Shown here: positions 24,069 through 31,370 of the stretch, piece after piece | Layout of the letters: every line of letters begins with the position of its first letter | How positions within the stretch are numbered: the first letter of the stretch is position 1 | The notes under the pieces: model-generated | The model's input: the letters and a program-made list of their open reading frames with translations, nothing else | Database searches by the model: none | Told to the model about the DNA's origin: nothing | Program-made: the position numbers and the translations under genes | From: Actinomycetospora succinea | GTDB taxonomy: Bacteria > Actinomycetota > Actinomycetes > Mycobacteriales > Pseudonocardiaceae | Direction: 5' to 3' | NCBI RefSeq assembly: GCF_004363095.1 | Contig: NZ_SNYO01000004.1 | Coordinates: forward strand, 1-64,000 | Length of the DNA stretch: 64,000 nt

Positions 24069-25355
24069 ATGGCCTGGGACTTCTCGACGGAGCCGGAGTT
24101 CGCGGCGGAGCTCGACTGGGCGCGCGCCTTCCTGGAGGAGGAGATCTATCCCCTGGAGGTGCTCGACCTGGACCACGCGGCGTTCCGCCGGCTCGCTGCG
24201 CCTCTGCAGGAGCGGGTCAAGGAGCGCGGCCTCTGGGCGGCGCACCTCGACCCCGAGCTCGGCGGGCAGGGCTTCGGCCAGCTCAAGCTCGGGCTGCTGC
24301 ACGAGGTGCTGGGACGCAGCGAGCTCGCGCCGTTCGTCTTCGGCTGCCAGGCGCCGGACTCGGGCAACGCCGAGCTCATCGCGCTGGCCGGCACCGAGGA
24401 GCAGAAGCGGCGCTGGCTCGACCCGCTGCTCGACGGGCGCATCCTGTCGGCGTTCGCGATGACCGAGCAGGGCACCGGCTCCGACCCGCGCCAGTTCACC
24501 ACCCGCGCCCAGCGCGACGGCGACGAGTGGGTCATCACCGGGCGGAAGTGGATGGTCGGCAACGCCTCGCGGGGCGACCTGCACATCGTCCTCGCCGTCA
24601 CCGAGCCCGACGCCGACCCGCACCACCGCATGTCGATGCTGCTCGTGCCCGGCGACGCGCCCGGCATCCGGGTGCGCGACCTCGGGCTGATGAACGACCC
24701 CGGCGGCGAGAACCCCGTGTGGGCGCACGGCGAGGTCGTCTACGACGGCGTGCGCATCCCCGCCGACAACCTGCTCGGCAGGCGGGGCGAGGCGTTCACG
24801 CTCGCGCAGCGCCGTCTCGGCCCCGGGCGGATCCACCACTGCATGCGCTGGATCGGGGTCTGCCGGCGCGCGTTCGACATGCTCGCCGAGCGCGCGGTGT
24901 CGATCGCGGTGCACGGCGGCCCGCTGGCCGACAAGCAGACGGTGCAGAACTGGGTGGCCGACAGTGCCGCGGCGATCGAGTCGACGCGCCTGCTCACGCT
25001 GCACACGGCGTGGCGGATCGACCAGGTCGGCGCCCCGGCCGCCCGCACGGAGATCGCGATGATCAAGTACCACGGCGCGCAGGTGCTGCACGACGTCCTC
25101 GACCGCGCCGTGCAGATCCACGGCTCGCTCGGCTTCACCACCGACATGCCGCTCGAGCAGATGTACCGGTGGGCGCGCGCCGCCCGGATCTACGACGGTC
25201 CCGACGAGGTGCACCGCGTCAGCGTCGCCCGGCGCCTGCTGCGCGACTACACGCCGACCGAGGTCCCCACCGAGCACGTCCCGACGCGCCGCGCCGCCGC
25301 CCTGGCCCGGTTCGCCGACGAGCTGGAGCACCCGATGGTCGCGGCGCCTCTGTAG
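24069..25355 (+). CDS. Acyl-CoA dehydrogenase, ACAD10/11-like
   Basis: A 428-residue acyl-CoA dehydrogenase. FAD/substrate signatures are AMTEQGTGSDPRQF, GRKWMVGNASRG and VQIHGSLGFTTDMPLEQMYRWARAARIYDGPDEVH. At the position where most family members have the catalytic Glu of an EGT motif it has Asp (YDGPDEVH), as in the ACAD10/11-like branch. No ribosome-binding site is visible; TAGCGT at 24055-24060 ends 8 bp before the ATG, implying a leaderless mRNA. The inverted-repeat operator at 23997-24014 lies upstream. The substrate is unknown. Confidence 0.9.
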   Translation: MAWDFSTEPEFAAELDWARAFLEEEIYPLEVLDLDHAAFRRLAAPLQERVKERGLWAAHLDPELGGQGFGQLKLGLLHEVLGRSELAPFVFGCQAPDSGNAELIALAGTEEQKRRWLDPLLDGRILSAFAMTEQGTGSDPRQFTTRAQRDGDEWVITGRKWMVGNASRGDLHIVLAVTEPDADPHHRMSMLLVPGDAPGIRVRDLGLMNDPGGENPVWAHGEVVYDGVRIPADNLLGRRGEAFTLAQRRLGPGRIHHCMRWIGVCRRAFDMLAERAVSIAVHGGPLADKQTVQNWVADSAAAIESTRLLTLHTAWRIDQVGAPAARTEIAMIKYHGAQVLHDVLDRAVQIHGSLGFTTDMPLEQMYRWARAARIYDGPDEVHRVSVARRLLRDYTPTEVPTEHVPTRRAAALARFADELEHPMVAAPL

Positions 25356-25366
25356 AGGTCCACAAC
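25349..25366. promoter_or_regulatory. Operator site B of the catabolic locus
   Basis: TCTGTAGAGGTCCACAAC; the right half CCACAAC is as in site C, while the left half is imperfect. It overlaps the stop codon of the preceding dehydrogenase. A CAGCAT -10-like hexamer (25409-25414) begins 43 bp after the site and ends 7 bp before the ATG at 25422. Confidence 0.45.
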
Positions 25367-25421
25367 GGGCACGCGGTCCGGAGGTCCCGCGGGCGACGGT
25401 CGGCTCGCCAGCATCGGGCGC

Positions 25422-26453
25422 ATGGACAACCGCGAGGTGGCGTTCGGGCTCTGGTACGACTTCCGCAACCCCGTGCCGGACCGGCCGTTCAGCACGTTCT
25501 ACCGCCAGACCCTCGACCAGATCGCCCAGGCCGAGGAGCTCGGGCTCGACTCGGTCTGGCTCACCGAGCACCACTTCTGCGACGACGGGTACACGCCGTC
25601 GCCGTTCACCCTCGCCGCCGCGATCGGCGAGCGGACCCGGCGGATGCGGATCGGCACGAACCTCATCGTGTCGCCGCTGCACGACCCGATCCGGCTCGCC
25701 GAGGACGCCGCGACCGTCTCGCTGCTCACCGGCGGGCGCTTCGACCTCGGGGTGGGCCAGGGCTACTGGGTGCGCGAGTTCGAGGCGTTCGGCAAGAACA
25801 TCAAGAACCGTCCCAGCCTGCTCACCGAGGGCGTCGAGATCATCCGCCGCGCCTGGTCCGGGTCGAGCGAGCCCTACGAGGGCAAGCGCTACCGGTTCCC
25901 GGCGCTGCCCGTGACGCCGGTGCCCGAGCAGACCCCGCAGCTGCTGGTCGGCGCCATGGCCGACCCGGCGATCGAGCGCGTCGCGCGCATCGGGGACGGC
26001 TTCCTGTCCACGCAGAACCACCACCACGAGGTCTACCTCGACGCCCTGGAGCGCCAGGGCACGCCCCGCGAGAACGGCCGCATCTACGCCGGGCAGTGGG
26101 CGCTGATCGCCGAGGACCCGGAGCGCGAGTGGGCCGAGATCGGGCCGCTGGTGCTCGAGCAGCTCAACACCTACATCTCCTGGGGCGCGTTCGGGCCGCC
26201 GGACGCGACGCCCCGCTTCGCCGACCCCGACCAGATCGTCGCCGCCGGCGCGTTCACGCTCTGGGACCCCGCGACCGCGGTCGACGAGCTCACCGCGATG
26301 CTCACCGCGCGCCCCCAGATCCGCGACGTGCACTTCTGGGCGCAGCTGCCCGGCGAGTCCGTCGACCACGGGTCGCGGCGCGTCGAGCTGCTCGCGACGC
26401 AGGTGGCGCCGGCCGTGAAGCAGCGCCTGGCGAAGCCCGGAGCCATGGCGTGA
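25422..26453 (+). CDS. Luciferase-like (LLM) flavin-dependent oxidoreductase
   Basis: A 343-residue bacterial-luciferase-like TIM-barrel protein. Signatures are AEELGLDSVWLTEHHF, RMRIGTNLIVSPLHDPIRLAEDAATV and GGRFDLGVGQGYWVREFEAFG. Such enzymes use reduced FMN (or F420) for mono-oxygenation, including Baeyer-Villiger-type attack on cyclic ketones. There is no clear ribosome-binding site, and the -10-like hexamer ends 7 bp before the ATG. Its stop overlaps the acyl-CoA ligase start (GTGA), so the two are co-translated. A ring-opening role is inferred from context only. Confidence 0.88.
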   Translation: MDNREVAFGLWYDFRNPVPDRPFSTFYRQTLDQIAQAEELGLDSVWLTEHHFCDDGYTPSPFTLAAAIGERTRRMRIGTNLIVSPLHDPIRLAEDAATVSLLTGGRFDLGVGQGYWVREFEAFGKNIKNRPSLLTEGVEIIRRAWSGSSEPYEGKRYRFPALPVTPVPEQTPQLLVGAMADPAIERVARIGDGFLSTQNHHHEVYLDALERQGTPRENGRIYAGQWALIAEDPEREWAEIGPLVLEQLNTYISWGAFGPPDATPRFADPDQIVAAGAFTLWDPATAVDELTAMLTARPQIRDVHFWAQLPGESVDHGSRRVELLATQVAPAVKQRLAKPGAMA

Positions 26454-28063
26454 GCCTGCTCGTCACCACGTTCCTCGACCGCGCCCGCGACCAGAGCCCC
26501 GACCGCGAGATCGTCGACTACGTCGACGGCACGTGCGTGCGCCACAGCACCTACCGCGAGTACGACGCGCGCGTGCGCCGCCTCGCGGGGGCGCTGCGCG
26601 AGCTCGGCGTCCGGCCGGGCGACCGCGTGGCGACGCTGGCGGGCAACCACCACCGCCACCTCGAGCTGTACCTCGCCGTGCCGCTGGCCGGCGCCGTGCT
26701 GCACACGGTGAACCTGCGCCTCGAGCCCGCCGAGATCGCCTACGTCGTCGACCACGCCGACGACACCCTGCTGTTCCTCGACGCGGCCCTGCGCCCCGCG
26801 GCCGCGCCCGCCCGCGCGGCCCGGCCGGGCATGCGCGTCGTCGCCCTCGACGGCGACCCGGAGCCGGGGGAGCTGCGCTACGAGGACCTCGTGGCCGGCG
26901 GCGACCCCGTGCACGACCCGCCGCCGCGCGGCGACGACGACCTCGCCGCCCTCTGCTACACGACCGGCACCACCGGCGCGCCCAAGGGCGTCGGCTACAC
27001 CCACCAGGCGCTCTACCTGCACACGATGGCCGCGGGGCTCGCCGACGGGCACGCGATCAGCCGCCGCGACCGCGTCGTGCACCTCGTCGCGATGTTCCAC
27101 GCCAACGCCTGGGGCGTCCCGTTCGCCGCGCTCATGGCCGGCGCCGACCAGATCCTGCCGGGGCCGTCCCCGCGCGTCGCCGACGTCGCGACGATCATCG
27201 AACGGGAGCGCGCGACCTACCTCGGCATGGTCCCGACCCTCGCCGTCGACCTCGTCGCGCACGCCCGCCGCACCGGCGCCGACCTGACCAGCCTGCGCGC
27301 CCTCGTGCTCGGCGGCTCGACCCCGAGCCGCGAGCTGATCCGCGCGATCGAGGAGGACCTCGGCGTCCCGGCGTTCCAGGGCTGGGGGATGACCGAGACC
27401 TCGCCGATGGCGACGTTCTCGCGCCCCGATCCCGACGCTCCGCCGGCCGAGCGGTACGCGCAGATCCAGATGCAGGGGCGCCTGCTGCCCGGCCTGCAGT
27501 GGCGCCTGGTCGACGAGGACGGCGCGACGGTGCCGCACGACGGCGTCTCCCGCGGGGAACTGCTCCTGCGCGGGCCGTGGGTCGCGAGCAGCTACTACCG
27601 CGGCGAGCGGCCGGAGGCGTTCGTCGACGGCTGGCTGCGCACCGGCGACGTCGCGACGATCGACGCCGAGGGGCGGCTGCGCGTGGTCGACCGGACCAAG
27701 GACCTCATCAAGAGCGGCGGCGAGTGGATCAGCTCGCTGGCCCTCGAGGCGGCCCTGCTCGAGGCGCCGGGCGTCGCGGACGTCGCCGTGGTCGCGGTGC
27801 CGCACGAGCGCTGGCAGGAGCGGCCGGTCGCGGTCGTGGTGGCCGACGGCGCCCTCGACCCCGACGCCGTCCTCGCCGCCCTCGACGGCCGCGTGCCGCG
27901 GTGGTGGCGCCCCGACCGCGTCGAGGTCGTCGACGCCCTGCCGCGCACGAGCGTCGGGAAGGTCGACAAGCGCGGGCTGCGCGAACGGCTCGCGGGTGGG
28001 GTTGGAGGAAGCCACAACGCCACCGCCGCCGACTCCTCCCCGGTGTCCCCGGCCCCTTCCTAG
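26450..28063 (+). CDS. AMP-forming acyl-CoA synthetase (medium/long-chain type)
   Basis: A 537-residue ANL-superfamily ligase that activates a carboxylic acid with ATP and CoA. The P-loop-like motif ALCYTTGTTGAPKGVGYTH is at about residues 163-181. GWGMTETSP and the hinge WLRTGDVATIDAEG with VVDRTKDLIKSGGEWIS follow, and the C-terminal lysine lies in PRTSVGKVDKRGLRERL. It overlaps the upstream LLM gene by 4 bp. Operator C (28001-28018) lies inside its last codons and serves the next gene. It would convert the product of the flavin oxidoreductase or hydrolase step to a CoA ester. Confidence 0.9.
   Translation: MSLLVTTFLDRARDQSPDREIVDYVDGTCVRHSTYREYDARVRRLAGALRELGVRPGDRVATLAGNHHRHLELYLAVPLAGAVLHTVNLRLEPAEIAYVVDHADDTLLFLDAALRPAAAPARAARPGMRVVALDGDPEPGELRYEDLVAGGDPVHDPPPRGDDDLAALCYTTGTTGAPKGVGYTHQALYLHTMAAGLADGHAISRRDRVVHLVAMFHANAWGVPFAALMAGADQILPGPSPRVADVATIIERERATYLGMVPTLAVDLVAHARRTGADLTSLRALVLGGSTPSRELIRAIEEDLGVPAFQGWGMTETSPMATFSRPDPDAPPAERYAQIQMQGRLLPGLQWRLVDEDGATVPHDGVSRGELLLRGPWVASSYYRGERPEAFVDGWLRTGDVATIDAEGRLRVVDRTKDLIKSGGEWISSLALEAALLEAPGVADVAVVAVPHERWQERPVAVVVADGALDPDAVLAALDGRVPRWWRPDRVEVVDALPRTSVGKVDKRGLRERLAGGVGGSHNATAADSSPVSPAPS
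28001..28018. promoter_or_regulatory. Operator site C of the catabolic locus
   Basis: GTTGGAGGAAGCCACAAC, located inside the 3' end of the ligase gene. TAGGTT (28061-28066) begins 43 bp after the site as a -10 candidate. Transcription would then start near 28073 and run through the palindrome at 28085-28128 before the hydrolase gene at 28152. Confidence 0.55.
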
Positions 28064-28084
28064 GTTCCACCGAGCACGAGCCCC

Positions 28085-28128
28085 ATGTGAGCGGAATTCC
28101 CGGCTATCGCCGGGAATTCCGCTCACGT
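28085..28128. repeat. Palindromic repeat in the probable 5' leader of the hydrolase gene
   Basis: Arms of 18 bp (28087-28104 and 28109-28126) with a 4-nt loop. The outer end ATGTGAGCG is the same as in the 44-bp palindrome at 8612-8655. Here the gene before and the gene after are on the same strand, and a -10 candidate (28061-28066) lies upstream, so the hairpin would be transcribed in a leader rather than mark a convergent gene end. Confidence 0.7.
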
Positions 28129-28151
28129 ACGACCAGCAGCAGGAGGACGAC

Positions 28152-28961
28152 GTGGCACACCTCGAGGTCGAGGACGGCCGGCGGATCTACTTCGAGCACC
28201 ACGCCGGGGAGAAGCAGCCGGTGGTGCTCGTGCACGGCTGGGGTGTCACGGCGCGCGCGTGGGACACCATCGCGCCGGCGCTGCGGGCGGACGGGCACGA
28301 GGTCGTGCTGCTCGACTCGCGCACCCACGGGCGCTCCGACAACGACTTCGTCGACGTCTCGATCGCCGCGATGGGCTCCGACGTCGCGCGGCTCTGCGAG
28401 CACCTCGGGCTGCAGCGCCCGGTCGTCAACGGGTGGTCGCTGGGCGGCGCGGTGGCCGTCGACGCCGTCGCCCGGCTGGGCGCGAACGCGGGCGGGCTCG
28501 TCCTCACCGGCGGCGCGACGCCGCGCTACACCGCCGCGCCCGACTGGCCGCACGGCGGCACCGTCGACGACGTCGAGGCCGTGCTCGCGGGCGCCGCCGC
28601 GGACCGCGCGACGACCTTCAAGGGCGTCGCCCAGGCGGTGTGCGCGGTGCCGGTGAGCACCGAGGTGATCGACTGGATGTGGGGCATGTTCATGGAGATG
28701 GGGCCGCGCGGGGACGAGGCCATCCGCGACCTCGCCGGCCTCGACCAGCGCAAGACGATCAGCACGCTCGAGGTGCCCGTCCTGCTCCTGCACGGGCGCA
28801 ACGACGGCTTCGTCGCCTTCTCGGGCGCCGAGGCCGCGGTCGACCTGTACCCGGACGCGCGCCTCGTCCCGTTCGACGCCAGCGGCCACGCCCCGCACCT
28901 CGAGGAACGCGACGCCTACCTCGCCGAGCTGCGGACCTTCCTGGCCTCGACGGGCCGGTGA
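28152..28961 (+). CDS. Alpha/beta-fold hydrolase
   Basis: A 269-residue serine hydrolase. The oxyanion-hole motif HGWG is at residues 28-31, the nucleophile elbow GWSLGG at 94-99 (Ser96), an acidic residue in LLLHGRNDGFVA, and the catalytic His in ASGHAPHLEE. It resembles lactone, ester or C-C hydrolases of catabolic pathways. The GTG start at 28152 has an AGGAGGA ribosome-binding site 5 bp upstream. Its stop overlaps the SDR start by GTGA. Opening of a lactone made by one of the LLM enzymes is a reasonable but unproven role. Confidence 0.88.
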   Translation: MAHLEVEDGRRIYFEHHAGEKQPVVLVHGWGVTARAWDTIAPALRADGHEVVLLDSRTHGRSDNDFVDVSIAAMGSDVARLCEHLGLQRPVVNGWSLGGAVAVDAVARLGANAGGLVLTGGATPRYTAAPDWPHGGTVDDVEAVLAGAAADRATTFKGVAQAVCAVPVSTEVIDWMWGMFMEMGPRGDEAIRDLAGLDQRKTISTLEVPVLLLHGRNDGFVAFSGAEAAVDLYPDARLVPFDASGHAPHLEERDAYLAELRTFLASTGR

Positions 28962-29680
28962 CCGTGACCCGGGGGTGGCTGGTCACCGGGGGGACCCGGG
29001 GCATCGGGCGGGCGGTCGTCGACCACGTCGCGAAGGCGGGCGGGGCGGTCGCCGTCCTCGCCCGCACGCCGGCCGACGAGCCGTACGCGTCCGACGACGT
29101 CCTGGAGATCCCCACGGACGTCACCGACGGCGCGGCGGTCGAGGACGCGCTCGCCCGGGCGCGCGAGCACCTCGGGGGCCTCGACGTCGTCGTCAACTGC
29201 GCGGGGGTGCACCGCGGCGGGCGCATCGCCGACCTCGCGCGGCGCCGCTGGGACGAGGTGCTCGCGACCAACCTCACCGGCGCCTACGAGGTCTGCCACG
29301 CCGCGGTGCCCCACCTCGCCGAGGGCGCCGCGATCGTCAACGTGGGCGCGGTCGTCGGGTTCCGGGGCTTCCCGGGCGACAGCGCCTACGCCTCGGCGAA
29401 GGCGGGCCTGGCGGGGCTGACGAAGTCGCTGGCGGTCGAGCTCGCGCCGGCGGGGGTGCGCGTCAACCTCGTCGTGCCGGGCTTCGTCGACACCGCGATG
29501 ACCGCCGGCCTCTCGAGCGCGGCCCGGAGCCGGATCGTCGCCGCGATCCCCGCCGGGCGGACCGGCAGCGCCGAGGAGATCGCCGACGTCGTCGTGGCCG
29601 TGGCGGGCGCGAGTTACATGACCGGCGCCGTGGTGCCCGTCGACGGCGGGCTGATGGCGACGTTCGGCGGGACCGGATGA
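28958..29680 (+). CDS. FabG-like SDR lacking the catalytic serine
   Basis: A 240-residue short-chain dehydrogenase. TGGTRGIG (10-17), NCAG (80-83) and the Tyr-x3-Lys pair (Y144, K148 in SAYASAKAG) are present. In the strand that normally reads N-(I/V)-(S/G)-S-V-x-G it has NVGAVVG, so the catalytic Ser is Ala131 (codon GCG at 29348-29350). The C-terminus (TGAVVPVDGG) is standard. It could still bind cofactor and substrate or be impaired. The GTG at 28958 overlaps the hydrolase stop by 4 bp, so the two form one operon. Confidence 0.87.
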   Translation: MTVTRGWLVTGGTRGIGRAVVDHVAKAGGAVAVLARTPADEPYASDDVLEIPTDVTDGAAVEDALARAREHLGGLDVVVNCAGVHRGGRIADLARRRWDEVLATNLTGAYEVCHAAVPHLAEGAAIVNVGAVVGFRGFPGDSAYASAKAGLAGLTKSLAVELAPAGVRVNLVVPGFVDTAMTAGLSSAARSRIVAAIPAGRTGSAEEIADVVVAVAGASYMTGAVVPVDGGLMATFGGTG

Positions 29681-29685
29681 GCGCC

Positions 29686-29703
29686 CTTGTGCGGACCTCC
29701 AAC
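29686..29703. promoter_or_regulatory. Operator site D of the catabolic locus
   Basis: CTTGTGCGGACCTCCAAC, whose right half equals that of site A. TAGCGT (29745-29750) begins 42 bp after the site and ends 7 bp before the ATG at 29758. Site-to-start spacing is the same as for site A: 54 bp between the operator and the start codon. Confidence 0.6.
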
Positions 29704-29757
29704 GGTGACGAGGTCGTGACGTTCCGTCGCCCGGACGTCGTTCCTAGCGTCCGGGAC

Positions 29758-30174
29758 ATGAGCACCGCGACGCAGAGCAAGGAAGCCGCCAACAAGGCCG
29801 TCGTCACCGAGTTCATGGAGGTGTTCTCCCGGGGCGACGTCGACGCGATCCTCGCGTTCCTCACCGACGACGCGACGTGGTGGGTCGCGGGGACGATCGA
29901 GGGGATCTCGGGGGAGAAGGACAAGGCCGCGTTCGGCGAGATGCTCGCCGGCCTCTCGACGCTGTCGACGACCGGCGCGATCGGCCTGACCCCGAAGGCG
30001 CTGACGGCCGAGGGCGACCGGGTGGCCGCCGAGACCGAGTCGTACGCCGAGCTCACCAACGGCCGCGTCTACAACAACCACTACCACTTCGTCTTCGAGC
30101 TCTCCGACGGCCGCATCCGCCGCGTCAAGGAGTACCTCGACACCGAGCACACGCGCGCGATCTTCCTCGGCTGA
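29758..30174 (+). CDS. NTF2-like / SnoaL-like domain protein
   Basis: A 138-residue single-domain protein with the NTF2-like pattern NKAVVTEFMEVFSRGDVDAI, LTDDATWWVAG, then NNHYHFVFELSDGRI and VKEYLDTEH. The fold is shared by ketosteroid isomerases and limonene-1,2-epoxide hydrolase (LEH). By eye the LEH Arg and Asp catalytic positions are occupied by Glu here, so an LEH assignment is not supported. There is no ribosome-binding site; TAGCGT ends 7 bp before the ATG, and operator D lies upstream. It is followed by an LLM oxidoreductase 29 bp downstream. Confidence 0.85.
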   Translation: MSTATQSKEAANKAVVTEFMEVFSRGDVDAILAFLTDDATWWVAGTIEGISGEKDKAAFGEMLAGLSTLSTTGAIGLTPKALTAEGDRVAAETESYAELTNGRVYNNHYHFVFELSDGRIRRVKEYLDTEHTRAIFLG

Positions 30175-30203
30175 TCTTTCACCCGCACTCAGGAGGTACA
30201 CCC

Positions 30204-31289
30204 ATGGACGTCGGCGTCCTGCTCGTCTTCCAGAACTGGTTCGCAGACAAGACCGACGAGGAGGTGTTCCGCGGGGACGCCGAGCTCGGGGTGCTCGCCG
30301 AGCAGTACGGTTTCGACTCCGTGTGGTCGGCCGAGCACCACTTCGACGACTACTCGATGTGTCCCGACAACCTGCAGATCATGTCGTACCTGGCCGGGCG
30401 CACCGAGCGGGTCAAGCTCGGCACCGGCGCGGTGATCCTGCCGTGGAACGACCCGCTGCGGGTGATCGAGAAGGTGATCATGCTCGATCACCTGTCGAAC
30501 GGGCGCGTGCTGTTCGGCATGGGCCGCGGCCTGGCGAAGATGGAGTACGAGGCCTTCCGCGTCGACATGGGGGAGGCCCGCGGGCGCTTCGACGAGGCCG
30601 CCCCGATGATCATCAAGGGGCTGCAGGACGGCATCGTCGAGCACGACGGGACCCACTACCACCAGCCGCGAACCGCCGTCCGGCCCGGGCCGAGCCGCTC
30701 GCTGGACGGGCGCCTGTTCGGCGTCGCGATGTCGCCCGACTCGATCCCGGCGATCGCGTCGCTGCCCGTGCAGATGATGACGTTCATGCAGTACGACATC
30801 GCCACGCACGCCCAGGCGATCGACCGGTGGCGCGGGCTGCACCGCGAGCACCACGGCACCGAGCCCGGCCCGCCGCTGCTCCAGGACTTCACCTACTGCC
30901 ACGAGGACCCGGACGAGGCGAAGGCCGTCGCCCACGAGTACATCTCGCGGTACTTCCTGTCGGTGATCAAGCACTACGACTTCGCCGGCTCGCACTGGCG
31001 CGAGACCCCGGGCTACGAGGCGTACCAGGTCGGGGCGGACATGATCCGCGAGGCGGGCATGGAGACCGCGGCGAGCGCCTACGTCGACGCCAACGTCTAC
31101 GGCACGCCGGAGCAGATCATCGGCAAGTACGAGGAGCGGCGCGACGCCGTCGGCGACTTCATGGCCAACCTCGCCTTCTCCTACGCCGGCCTGCCCTACG
31201 ACAAGGTGCACGCGAGCATGAAGCTGTTCGGGGAGAAGGTCGTGCCCGAGCTGCACAAGATGCGGACGAAGACCCCGGCGGCTGTCTGA
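30204..31289 (+). CDS. Luciferase-like (LLM) flavin-dependent monooxygenase
   Basis: A 361-residue LLM-class TIM-barrel enzyme. Key segments are LAEQYGFDSVWSAEHHFDDY, VKLGTGAVILPWNDPLRVIEKV, LSNGRVLFGMGRGLAKMEYEAF and a C-terminal VYGTPEQIIGKYEER. It is longer than, and clearly different from, the LLM protein at 25422-26453, so the locus encodes two distinct flavin oxidoreductases. AGGAGG at 30191-30196 sets the ATG at 30204. Close spacing to the NTF2-like gene suggests co-transcription from operator D. A separate flavin reductase, usually needed, is not seen in the window. Confidence 0.9.
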   Translation: MDVGVLLVFQNWFADKTDEEVFRGDAELGVLAEQYGFDSVWSAEHHFDDYSMCPDNLQIMSYLAGRTERVKLGTGAVILPWNDPLRVIEKVIMLDHLSNGRVLFGMGRGLAKMEYEAFRVDMGEARGRFDEAAPMIIKGLQDGIVEHDGTHYHQPRTAVRPGPSRSLDGRLFGVAMSPDSIPAIASLPVQMMTFMQYDIATHAQAIDRWRGLHREHHGTEPGPPLLQDFTYCHEDPDEAKAVAHEYISRYFLSVIKHYDFAGSHWRETPGYEAYQVGADMIREAGMETAASAYVDANVYGTPEQIIGKYEERRDAVGDFMANLAFSYAGLPYDKVHASMKLFGEKVVPELHKMRTKTPAAV

Positions 31290-31318
31290 CGCGCAGTGAC
31301 CCCTCCCGTTCGGCGCGT

Positions 31319-31344
31319 CCCGCAGGGCACACTCGGCCTGCGGG
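31319..31344 (+). terminator. Possible terminator or leader hairpin
   Basis: CCCGCAGG (31319-31326) pairs with CCTGCGGG (31337-31344) around a 10-nt loop. It is 30 bp after the LLM stop and just before the ribosome-binding site region of the GAF-PucR gene. Confidence 0.4.
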
Positions 31345-31370
31345 CGCGTCGACGGGGAGGCGGTACCGGG

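Noticed and set aside
22976-28063. A continuous open frame of nearly 1,700 codons on the plus strand
   Set aside because: Only its last third (from 26450) is a real gene. The earlier part is an Arg/Pro/Ala-rich frame running antiphase through the CoA-transferase, dehydrogenase and LLM genes, a normal by-product of very high GC content.
29758-30174. Limonene-1,2-epoxide hydrolase
   Set aside because: The size and fold fit, and LLM/SDR neighbours recall the limonene pathway, but by eye the catalytic Arg and Asp positions are not conserved.
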